Shown piece by piece: positions 51,628-61,396 of a stretch of 64,000 bases of DNA. Positions within the stretch are counted from its first letter, which is position 1; every line of letters begins with the position of its first letter. A program made the translations under genes and the position numbers. This stretch comes from Knufia peltigerae. Its lineage: Eukaryota > Ascomycota > Eurotiomycetes > Chaetothyriales > Trichomeriaceae. Below the pieces are notes generated by a model. That model searched no databases, had not been told where the DNA came from, and saw only the letters and a list, made by a program, of their open reading frames with translations. The stretch covers positions 496,001 through 560,000 of the forward strand of contig JAPDRN010000005.1 of the NCBI GenBank assembly GCA_030247855.1. The letters run 5' to 3'.

Positions 51628-52622
51628 ATGTCGACCAGCGAAACCACCCACCCCGACCCCAGCGTCGTCCCTCAAACTTCACCGTCAGAAGCCGAAAAGG
51701 GTAATCAGGTCAGTCCGGTCAAGCCTTCAGAAACACCAGCGCGGGCCAAACTCCCTGCCGATGTCAAAACCACCATTTCCAAAGTCGACGAGATCATTCT
51801 GCGTATTAGCAAGTAAGCAACGACCGATTCCTGTACCCCATTTCTCACGGTGCACACGTCCGACTAACCCGAGATTCTAGACTGATCAAGACGACCGCTG
51901 GTCTCGGCGCCGCCCTCAGCACGCTCAACTACTCAATCTACGTCGCGGCCTACCTCCACTCGAAATCCCCCACGCGCGCCGCCCTCATCTCCTACATCTC
52001 GCGCATCGTCGGACGCACGTCGAAACTGCCCCCCGTCGGCGGTTCGACGGCGGTGGCGGGGACGTCCTTCCTCACCCCACTGGGCAGCCTCGTCTCCGAC
52101 ACTCGAACCACGCTGCGGCTCACGGGCTTGATCCCTCTGTACATATGGCTCAAGTCGCTGTCCTCGGCCAAGACGAGCGGCCAGATGGACCCTTCCCTCC
52201 GAACCGTCGGCATCATCCAGTGCACGGGTTACATTGTGTTCCAACTCCTCGAAAACATCTCCCACCTCGCCGGCAAGGGGGTCGTGCCGATGAGCGTGAT
52301 CGAGAAGCGAGGGGGCATCAGCAAGTGGGTCGCTTGGTCGTGCCGGGCCTGGCTCGTCGGGGTGGCGTGCGACTACCTGCGCCTGTTGCGTGAGAGCCAG
52401 CTCGAGGCGGCCAACAAGCAGGCGCTCACCGCGCAACAGAAGGAAGCCTGGGACCGCAAGTGGTGGAACGAGTTCATGGTCGCCACGTACTGGATGCCAG
52501 TGGCCGTGCACTACAGTCTGTACCCCACCGGAATCAAGGGGTTCAATTCAGGTATCGTCGGTCTGTGTGGACTCATGGCGGGTTTGAATAATTTCAGAAA
52601 CCAATGGGCTGCGACTGCTTGA
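51628..52622 (+). CDS. Pex11-family peroxisomal membrane protein (Pex11C-like)
   Basis: Two exons, 51628-51812 and 51881-52622, encode 308 aa. The 68-nt intron has donor GTAAGC, branch GACTAAC and acceptor TCTAG, and splicing gives VDEIILRISKLIKTTAGLGA. The N-terminal 50 residues are Ser/Pro-rich. The rest shows the Pex11 pattern: an amphipathic N-terminal helix region, LRLTGLIPLYIWLKSL, GIIQCTGYIVFQLLENISHL, a cytosolic loop with WSCRAWLVGVACDYLRLLRE, and a final hydrophobic segment (GIVGLCGLMAGLNNF). Pex11 proteins elongate and divide peroxisomes. The longer N-terminus and sequence are closer to the Pex11C/gamma-like fungal paralogue than to canonical Pex11 (moderate confidence). The 3' half is GC-rich. 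Confidence 0.88.
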
Positions 52623-53443
52623 GAGAGAGATGGAAACAATACGCTCATGGGTTGTATATACAAAGTTTTGAACCATATATTTTCCCTCTCTGCACCAAAG
52701 GATGGTTTGCTGCGAAGTGAGGGTTTTGGCAATTTGAAAATAACGTCCCTATGTACATGCTGAAAGTATTTTCCTAGAATAGAGGTACGTTGTCAGACAT
52801 CGAAATGTATATAGTTGTACAGGAGAATTTTTGTCGTCGTAACAGCTCGATATGCGTATGGAAAAGAGCAAAGTTCCGAATGCACTTGGATATTATATCA
52901 AGCATGAAGTGTTGAATTTCTTCGAAGTCTTAGGAAGTCCCTGAATGACTATGTCCCTTGAATGAGACCATGCTCTGTCGTGTTGCATGAAAAGGGGAAA
53001 TGCCGTCGTCCCACGGACAGGTGGTCTTGTAATCCTTCGAATCCTATGAATGCTTCAGGTGGTTGATATATTGGCCGGTTTGCTCTGGTGGATCTTTTCT
53101 CCTTGACCACCGTTTGTTGCGCGGTGGACATACTTGAACTTTGTTCGACTGTGAGGAAACCCGACCGACCATATATGGACCTTCTCAAGACACCGAAAAG
53201 AGGAAATTGCAAGTTGTGATGCTAGTGGTCTGTGGTAGTTGTAATCGATAGGGGCCGAGCAAGAGTCAACAAAGGATAACCCAAGCCGTTTGCTTCGTCC
53301 ACGCTTATACCTTGCGAGGTTTATAATCTTGAGTCCCAAGAACCTGGTCGCCGTACTCGTGAGACCGAGTCTCTTCTCTTTTGACAATGTCTCGTCTCAT
53401 TGTGGTGTGTTCATGTATTAAAGGGGTTTCGGACGGCTCCTCG
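52623..53443. other. Convergent 3' region
   Basis: About 820 AT-rich bases separate the Pex11-family gene and the transcription-factor-like gene. Short ORFs on both strands lack features. No gene is supported. Confidence 0.4.
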
Positions 53444-55238
53444 TCAGCCAGTGTCAAGCGCGATATAATGCATCTCCAGGCTTTTCGACATTTTATCTGA
53501 CCAGAAGAACTGACCGAGGATGATTTCAAGCTCGGTCCACGAAAAGCCACGCAAGATGGTCGACTTGAGTTTTGCCAGACACGATATGCCATGATCTGTC
53601 AACTTGTTACCGCTGACCGTGGTCCAGGACCACACGAGCATGGCGGCCACCCAGATCAAACAAACCACTTCGGCCGTGTTTTCAGGTTCGAAGGTCGCGA
53701 TGTCGCGTTGAAGTCTGTTGCGACAGGTATCGTACAAAACAGTATTACTTCGTGTGGGAGTAAAGCTGGTACTGCAGTATATTATGATGGCGAACACAAC
53801 AAGTTTCTCGATACTGGCTCCTCCGTTCACGTCAGGCTCGCTGAGACAAGGACAAGCCTCGTGGAAATCCGAGTAGCGTCGCTTTTGTGTCTTGAAAAGG
53901 TCTGGTGACGACGATGATGCTCGTGACGACGATGCCGTACTTATTCCTTTCATTCTTGTCCTCTGTGTACGTACCAGCACCTCCAACACTTGGACGGATA
54001 GTTTTCCAAGATGGGCAAGAGCTTGGAATCCAGATGGGATGGACATTGTCATTTTGAGGTTCGTCCCCGACAGAGGCAACTTGGGATATATCGACACGAT
54101 TTTTTGGCGTTCGTCGGCAAAGATGGTGTGGCCTTCTGCAATAGACCAGAATCCTTCTCGTCTGTTGATTTTTTGAGTTAGCGAACCACAACCTACACAA
54201 TGGTGGCGGTGAGTGCACCTACTGCAACAAAAGGCATTTGTCCATGCCATTGTGACCGAGTTTGTCAAGTCCTCCCCTTGCTTTGACCATTTGCTTTAGG
54301 GCTTGTTTATGTCTTTGATGGGTTGAAGAGTCACCGATAGCTTTCTAAACAAAGAGTTAGCTTTCGGATTCTTCTTTTTTTGACAGCCTTGAATCAAGAG
54401 GGAGATATGGGTTTCGCACGGCAATTGCGGCCATGAACGACACCGCCGTGACGCAAATGTCATCGACTGTACTGTCAGCCTTGGCCATCCTTTTTCTCAG
54501 TCTCGACAAGGCAATGCCCAGTGCAAGAAGCACTTCCTCCGACGGTTTTGCGTTGGAGTCACACGATAACTCTCTGACCCTCAGAGTCAGACACACGCCC
54601 GAGTAGGCGAAATCGGGATCCGACATCAACTCGAACCAATATTCATTGTATATATTGGTGATGTTGAAGAGCTCATAAAGAGCAGCGTGAGCAGGAACTG
54701 TGACTCCAGAGACTGCCCGCTACGTCAGTTTTCTATCCGCCCTAGCACAAACCTTGCACAACCTACAGTAGTCGACAGAAGCCGCAAGTAAGTGAGGGTG
54801 TTCTGTTGATATACAATTGAACGGATCAGTTCTCATTCCACGAAAGGAAGGTCCAGCATCCAGGAGCAAAGGCGACAAAGTAGTACGAGTTCTTCGGGAC
54901 GTGGTATACTTTGAACAGCCAGGGGGCGGCCGATCAGAAGATTTCTCTTCGCTGTCCCCAGACGGTATTGGCTGAGATGATGACAATTTGAATGTCACGG
55001 AACCGATACTCGAAGCCGGCGAGGGTGCTGTTTGGAGAGAAACACTGTCCAATGTTGAAGCCGGCGATGGCGGTGAATGTACTGACGATGATGCCTCGGA
55101 GATCTCTGTTCGGCGACGTGCCTTGCGATGGTGGCCTACAATGGCAGCGTGAGATCTTATCTCAGCCTGTTGAACGGCTTCTTCCTTGCGAGACCGACCT
55201 GCGGCAGGCGAATTTTCGACAAAGAACAGCTTCACCAT
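53444..55238 (-). CDS. Fungal transcription-factor-like protein lacking a zinc cluster
   Basis: Four exons, 55238-54767, 54712-54420, 54344-54223 and 54161-53444, give 534 aa. Introns of 54, 75 and 61 nt have donors GTAGGT, GTGCGA and GTAGGT; the second and third have CTAAC branch sites. The N-terminus (VKLFFVENSPAAGR, then AEIRSHAAIVGHHRKARRR) is the short basic leader seen in many fungal regulators without a Zn2Cys6 domain. The middle reads LLAASVDYFSGVTVPAHAAL, YELFNITNIYNEYWFELM and QALKQMVKARGGLDKLGHNG, typical of the fungal-specific transcription factor domain. The C-terminal part has WVAAMLVWSWTTVSGNKLTD. Direct DNA binding is doubtful; it may act as a co-regulator. Exon 4 may hide a further in-frame intron near 53905-53975. 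Confidence 0.7.
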
Positions 55239-56550
55239 GATGATTGTCTTGAAGGGCTTCAACAGAAGCAATGCAAAAGAGAAGCCATTAAGTCTTTGAC
55301 AGCTTTTGCGAATTCATGTTAATTCTATTGCTGGAGTATTCGCCGGTGGTTGCTGAATCGGGATTTGAGCAGCCATTCAGAATGTTCAGTATAATGACAG
55401 TGTTTGGCGCCGCATCGGCATCAGCAAAAATTCACGGGCGATAAGAGGGAAAAATTCCAAACGATTCTTGTTCTTTACCGACTTTGTCCCTAGCACCTTT
55501 CGCTTAGGGACTGTAGAGTGTGTTTTGGAGGGAGATGTGTGTGTCCGTGTGCTGTGTGTGTTGCAGTTGCTTTCGACTCTCACGTGGAGTTCGGGATACC
55601 ACAAACGGTCTCGATAAGACTGGCCCTTGCTGGAGAGGAAACTGACAATGTCGATCAGTGAGCCTGGCCAGGGCAACCGGAAAGACCCTTGCGAGAGAGG
55701 ATTGCGTCGAGGGTGCCAGAGTTACTCGTATGCCCCCGAGAGCTGAACATTTATCATGCATGGGCGACGGAAGTTCATCCGGGGCAAGACCAATACACTA
55801 ATAACAATAAGCACCTTCAACATGGGTTTTATCGAGCTAATCATCTAGCCCCCTTGGGTTCCAAGTCGAAAACGACGAGGAGGAGGGGCAGCATTACGGA
55901 CTATTAGCTGGATCCTCGTCCTGCGAGCTACGATGATGAGTAATACGCCATGAGGTGGGCGTTTTCCCATTTCTGAAAGGAGATGCCATCCTCCATACAG
56001 TATTTGGCTGGCTCACCATCTCTTGTCAAATATCCTCTGATTGGTATACAACAAATTCCACATTTGTCGAAGCGCACATCGTTGAGAGTCCACTCAACAA
56101 TACTGTCGCTATATTATGATGTTCATGTAAGAAACGCGAACTGGAACAATCAACTCTGGCAGAAACCGATAAGCGAGATGAATTCTCTTCAGGCTCATTC
56201 GATTGATACAACCACAGTACTCCCACTTGCAACGGTGCTAGAATCGACCCGACGCTTCCCCGTGAAGTCACGAACCCTGCATCTTTGCTCTGTCCTGAAC
56301 TGTACAGTCGACTATGCACACTAGTCAAACAACAAGAGTACAAGACACGAGCACGAGCTAAGCCACAAGCTCTATCTGGTTTCATTGGCCATTTCCTAGG
56401 TAAGCTTGGAAGATCGCAGCTATGCCTTCTTGTAGGCATAAAACCCTGTCCCTCGACCCATTGCTGGTCTAAAATAGTTTATCGTACGACCACGAACTCA
56501 GCAAGAGACCATGGGCTAAAATAGGCCAAAGGATGGGCATTGAGAGGTCG
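55239..56550. other. 1.3-kb intergenic region
   Basis: This region lies between the transcription-factor-like gene's start and the amidohydrolase's 3' end. A short (GT)n-like stretch lies near 55533-55562. No gene is supported. Confidence 0.35.
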
Positions 56551-57990
56551 TCACTCCATCACATCCCTTACATGCCACATATCTTTCAAGTCTGACTTGT
56601 TCATTTCCCAATCAATTCCTTCCCATCTGTTTTCCAATTCGGCCCTGTTCTTCTGCAACTCAACTTTCAAGCCGTTCCAATCTACTTTTTGCAGCTTCCC
56701 TGCTCTCTTGACCCATTCTCCATTGACCATGACAGAGTCCACGTCGCTTGCCGACGCATGTGTCACCAACGCAGCCGAATAGTCTACCGAAGAGACCATA
56801 CCAGGCGAATCGGTTCGAATGAGCACGAGATCCGCCAACTTGCCCTCTTCGAGGCTGCCTATTTGAGACTCCATGTGTATGGCCTCTGCTCCGCCTAGAG
56901 TTGCCATGTACAATACCTCATCTGTTCTCGCGGGCACGACATCCGCGAGCTTTCCTCGTTCATGAAACCTGGCGTTTTCTCGAACTCGCTTTTCCTGCAG
57001 GCCAAGACGCATTGCCATGAAAAGGTCACCCGAACATATGGCTGGCGAGTCGACGCCAACACCAGCGCGGCACTCGGCTTGGTGGAAGTCAAGACCTGAT
57101 GGGTGTCCATGAGACATTGCCATTTCGGATTCCGGCGTGGACACGACTCCGATGTTGTTCTCCTTTACCCATTTGATGGTACCGGCATCTGGATCACACG
57201 TGTGTGACAGCGTGACTTGGGGGAGTGGCATGTTGTTGTCACGCAAGTAGGTCAGTGCTGGCAAGTTGTAGCGCGGCACATCGTGCATGGTAGTCGGGAG
57301 GTTGTTTTCCTTTGCGAACGTGAGGATGTCGCGACTGATTTCCGCCGGAATATGGAACATGGTGTCGAAGCCCAGACCGAGAGTGACACGGCCATCGTTC
57401 AGTGGTCCACCGAGTGGTCGCTCTGTCGCCAATTGTTTGATCATGTCGATCTGTGCGGCGTGCTGCACCGTCATGTCCGGCAGAGTCATCGGATTGAGCG
57501 AGATGGGTATGGCGAATGGTGCGGCGCAGTAAATGCTCCGGATTCCAGACTCGAGAGTCGCTTTGATGCATTTCTGTGCTCTCTCCGGAGTTGTCACGGC
57601 ATGAGAATGGTCCATGATGGTCGTCACGCCCGAGTTGACCGCCTCTATGCACCCGGACAATTGGGAGAGGTACATGTCGTCCGCGTCGAGGAAGGCCATA
57701 CGTCCTTGTAAGAGGTGCGCACAGTATTCGAGAAGGGTGTGGTTGCTGACGGTCGAGCGAAGTTGAGATTGAAAGGCATGACGGTGACCGTCGATGAAGC
57801 CCGGCATGACGATATGGGAAGTGGCATCTATGACCTCGATTGACTTGTCGTTTTCGACACCAAGGTTCGGTCCAATCTTGGTGATGTTTTCGTTTTCAAC
57901 AAGGATGTCGAGCTGGGGGAAAGACGATTTTTTCTGATTATCCCAGATCAAGACGTGGCCACCTTTGATGAGGTAGCTTGAGGAAGTCAT
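56551..57990 (-). CDS. ATZ/TRZ-type metal-dependent amidohydrolase
   Basis: A single 479-aa exon from ATG at 57990. It opens with the small beta domain (YLIKGGHVLIWDNQ) and then HIVMPGFIDGHRHAFQSQLR, which carries the H-x-H metal ligands. GVTTIMDHSHA, LPTTMHDVPRYNLP, VTLSHTCDPDAG, VVSTPESEMAMSHGHPSG and GVGVDSPAICSGDLFMAMRL provide further barrel strands and the C-terminal Asp ligand. The second domain closes with GSLEEGKLADLVLIRTDSPG and MVNGEWVKRAGK. This is the pattern of chlorohydrolase/cytosine-deaminase-like amidohydrolases. The usual H-x-x-E at strand 5 reads H-D-V-P here. Likely substrates are nitrogen heterocycles or amides, but this cannot be set from sequence. A transcription-factor-like gene lies downstream; any link is speculative. 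Confidence 0.88.
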   Translation of the reverse strand: MTSSSYLIKGGHVLIWDNQKKSSFPQLDILVENENITKIGPNLGVENDKSIEVIDATSHIVMPGFIDGHRHAFQSQLRSTVSNHTLLEYCAHLLQGRMAFLDADDMYLSQLSGCIEAVNSGVTTIMDHSHAVTTPERAQKCIKATLESGIRSIYCAAPFAIPISLNPMTLPDMTVQHAAQIDMIKQLATERPLGGPLNDGRVTLGLGFDTMFHIPAEISRDILTFAKENNLPTTMHDVPRYNLPALTYLRDNNMPLPQVTLSHTCDPDAGTIKWVKENNIGVVSTPESEMAMSHGHPSGLDFHQAECRAGVGVDSPAICSGDLFMAMRLGLQEKRVRENARFHERGKLADVVPARTDEVLYMATLGGAEAIHMESQIGSLEEGKLADLVLIRTDSPGMVSSVDYSAALVTHASASDVDSVMVNGEWVKRAGKLQKVDWNGLKVELQKNRAELENRWEGIDWEMNKSDLKDMWHVRDVME

Positions 57991-59063
57991 GATGGATGAG
58001 GTGGTGGTAGCGAATTCACAACGACGAAAAGGTCAAAGATTTTTGCCGAGGTTGAGGTTGCACACTCACAGCATATGGTCGAGACTGTTGAGGTCTTCCT
58101 TCCTTCGTCTGGGCGGGGAGGATCTCCTATGTATTTATCAGGGTCATGGCACCACCCTCGGGACATACCCCGGTCACACCGCAAGATCTCCATGTTTTTC
58201 GCGTCCAGGACTAGCTTCGGTGTTGTCTTTATGATCTTCAAGACTCCATATGGAGGAATACGAACACGTCGGCGTCGTTGTATTAGGTATAAACTCCGTA
58301 AACTCGTACTCTGTGACTCCGTACCAAGTCTCTCGCCCGGAGACCATTACCATTTTTGTCTCCACACTCGGTGAAAGAGAGATGTACGAGGACGACATGA
58401 GTCAAATGTCTCCGCCCAGGTAAAACTGTACCTAATGCACGTATGACCTTACGGAGGACTACTCGTTGATCTTTTGGCTACTATACGACGTATCAATATC
58501 TCGTAGTGGTATTGATGTACGGAGTTAGCGTTGTGGTATGGGTAAATACTGTGGTAAATGTATTCGCGGAATGATCCGAATCGAGGTAGAAGGCAAGGCT
58601 CAAGATGTTCAGGGGGGTCCATTAGTAATTCTCCAAAATTTCTCACAAAGCCCCCCCCCCCTTCTCGTTTCTTTTCATTTCTCTCTCATCAGTCTCACTC
58701 CCAAAAAGACATCGAATCTAAAGGTATTACTGAAGACTACGGAGAGTCAGCCATGCGTAACAAGCGCAACTACCGTACAAAATCCCGATCTGAGCCCCAG
58801 AATCTATTTTGTATATTGATCCCCATTCTGCGGAGTAAAATGCCGGAGAATGAGCGAACACTCGAGTGGTGGAGATGAATTTCATAGAATCACGACACAA
58901 AAGAGATGGAAAGAGTTAGAAGGGAGAGAGGAGAGCCCGAACGAGGCAAGACGTTACCTCATTTTTATTTAATCTTTGCCATTCAATTCAAATCAAATCA
59001 TTAATGGACTATATGATTACTTTTGTTCGTTCCTTGCCAAACAATTTCCAAATGAACCCAGGC
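57991..59063. other. 1.07-kb intergenic region
   Basis: This region holds the amidohydrolase promoter and the 3' side of the Pir gene. It contains a C-run at about 58650-58663 and a cluster of ACTCCGTA/TACGGAG motifs between about 58290 and 58745. ORFs of about 100 codons near 58540-58880 have no family features. No gene is called. Confidence 0.4.
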
Positions 59064-60322
59064 CTACTGTAGGACATCAACAAGGCTCTCTGTATCTCCC
59101 TGTGACAACATCTCTCTGCCCACCACAGTTTTGATGATTGTAAAAAGATCTCCACACTGAACCAACTTGACAATCCTCAATTGTACCGGACTACACTGAG
59201 CCGCCCAATTTTCCGTGTACAAGTTATAAAAATTCCCACTCAAGCATTGCCAAAAGGTTGTATTTCCACCTAATGCCAGAGTTGATTGTCCTATTGCTGT
59301 CGTCGTCGTCGTCGTCAACCCTGTACCCGTACCTGTATTTGTGTAGTCGAGGGAACAGACACTCCATCCTGCAGTATATAATGCACCAGATTGAGGTGGA
59401 CCGTCGAATTGAAACTGGTAGTTTGAAGCGATATATCCTGCACGATTTTTGCCATCTTTCAAAACACCGTCATTCAGACTGAGTTGCAAAGTAGAGTTTG
59501 TCCGGCATGAGACCAGTGACGAATGGATTGTTCGTCCTGCTGGTGGTGTGGGCGTAGATGAAGACGAGGTCGATGTCGAAGATGTTTGTAAAGGTAAAGG
59601 TGAAGGCGGAATCAACATGTTTGGACTGGTAGGACGAACCGAAATGCCACATGCTTGTTCTAGTACTGTCGGTGGTTTGATTGGACCTGCATTTGCTGTT
59701 CCTGTTGATCCCGAATTTGTCATGATTCTGGTGGCAGTGGTTGATGTCTTTTCATTACTCTCACAATCCGTAGTTGTTGCAGTAACCGTTGGAGCTTGAA
59801 CTTGTCCATCACCAATCTCTGATACAGCGACCGGTACACTCATGACGACAGTATGCATACCACCTTGGACTTGACCGTCACCTATTTGTGATACAGCAGC
59901 CATGGTGAAGATTGCTGGTGGTGATGTTGTGGCACTATATTAGAGAGTTAGTCTTTTGGTCAGAGTACTTGTATATCAAACAGGTGAAAGGGGAGCATAG
60001 GTGAATGAAGACACTTGTCCTGTGCTGCAGGATGTAGGGGATCGGTATGTAGGAGAAATGAAAAAACATACCTTGCTTCCCTTTTCTGATCATTCGTCCT
60101 CGATGTTGATGACGAGACCGATATGTTCATCACGGCTATGCCAAAAATCCCCAAAACATCCCCGGTACACCCTTCCCTCGGTGGTGCGACGGGAGATATC
60201 AATGCCGTAACCGCTTGTGGAGCCGGTAATGGTAATGCGATGGGGGATGAATAAACATGTACAGTCTGTGAGATGAAAGCGAGTGTTAAGAACAGAATAT
60301 TTGACTTGGTAATCCGCAACAT
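59064..60322 (-). CDS. Pir-family secreted cell-wall protein
   Basis: Two exons, 60322-60072 and 59934-59064, give 373 aa. The 137-nt intron has donor GTATGT and acceptor ATATAG. The start MLRITKSNILFLTLAFISQT is a signal peptide. The leader ends at QKREA, a Kex2-type Lys-Arg site where Pir proteins are processed. Two Pir repeats follow (AVSQIGDGQVQ and AVSEIGDGQVQ), whose first Gln is the residue that links by ester bond to beta-1,3-glucan. After a Ser/Thr/Pro-rich spacer comes the conserved C-terminal domain (AGYIASNYQFQFDGPPQSGA, LALGGNTTFWQCLSGNFYNL, WAAQCSPVQ) with four cysteines. A Thr-rich insertion of about 20 residues separates the second and third cysteines. The tail after the last cysteine is about 45 residues long. 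Confidence 0.92.
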
Positions 60323-61396
60323 GATATGAGTGATCCCGAAGACGATAACAATAAACAATAGTGGTGGTACGGAGTACTGAATGATGAAAACGCTGATATA
60401 TCCCTCCTTGAGCTTGATATTGATGTGTGATATTCCTTGTTAAGGTATAAGATATGTATTTCTCTTATTTGTTTCTCTTCAAAAATAAATACCATCGAGA
60501 TGCCATATCTAAGCAAAGGGGATTATATATATACTCAACAACTCAAAACCCAACACATGTACTCTACTCTACATTTTGCATGATCCCAGCCAGCATCGTT
60601 TCGTCTGGCTCCCCAACCACATAGTGGCATGACGAGGGGTTGGAAGGTGAAGATGAAGAGGAGCAAAACAAGAGGCGAATGAGGCCGAGATGTGTCGGAG
60701 CGCAGGGAGCCTTTCATTCCCTAGACTTTTCGAGGAATGTGACCTTTTTGGGTGTCGAAGGCCTGTGCGTTCGTTGTTGATCGGTGGACGTTCTCCAAGG
60801 GGTGCTCGGTGGATGGCTGACGAGGCTGACCGACCTCCTAGGAACTCGTATCATAAGAGTATGAGTATGAGGATACATACCAGAACTTGGCAAGTTCCAC
60901 GCACGTCCTTTACATTCAATTCTTGGCCACGTCTTCTCAACTTCTTTTGGACCAAGCCCTGAAGATGTGGAATGACCAAGATCGACGAGATGGACCCTTT
61001 TCGCCAGCCTCAAGGTCTTACGAGTGTAGAAAAGATTGTTACAAGTATGCAGCAGCGTCACAATGCAGTGGCAAAACATTTCTTCGACACATTCATCGCA
61101 TGGTCTCATTTCGTAATGATACTCTTACCCAGAGTACACAAGTGTTAGCAATACAACGTCCTACGAAGACCTCCTAAACACATTCCTTCATCGACTCAGT
61201 CTTTCCTCATCATTAACCCATACATCCTTTGTCTTCTCACTCGTTACCAAAGATCCATTTCCAAACCCAAAACCGAGGAGATTTCTTTTGGTTGCCGTAA
61301 AAAATCACCCAGCAAGACCCCTAGCCCCCCAAACGCCACACAATGCAATAACAACGTTACACCGTGACAAAGATCGTAGTCACCGTAAACACGATT
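60323..61396. other. 1.07-kb intergenic region upstream of the Pir gene
   Basis: This region holds the Pir promoter and the 3' side of the scaffold gene. A TACGGAGTA motif lies near 60368-60376. Short ORFs on both strands lack features. No gene is supported. Confidence 0.4.

Noticed and set aside
53444..57990. A secondary-metabolite gene cluster
   Set aside because: No polyketide, non-ribosomal peptide or terpene synthase, P450 or transporter is present; neighbours are housekeeping genes.
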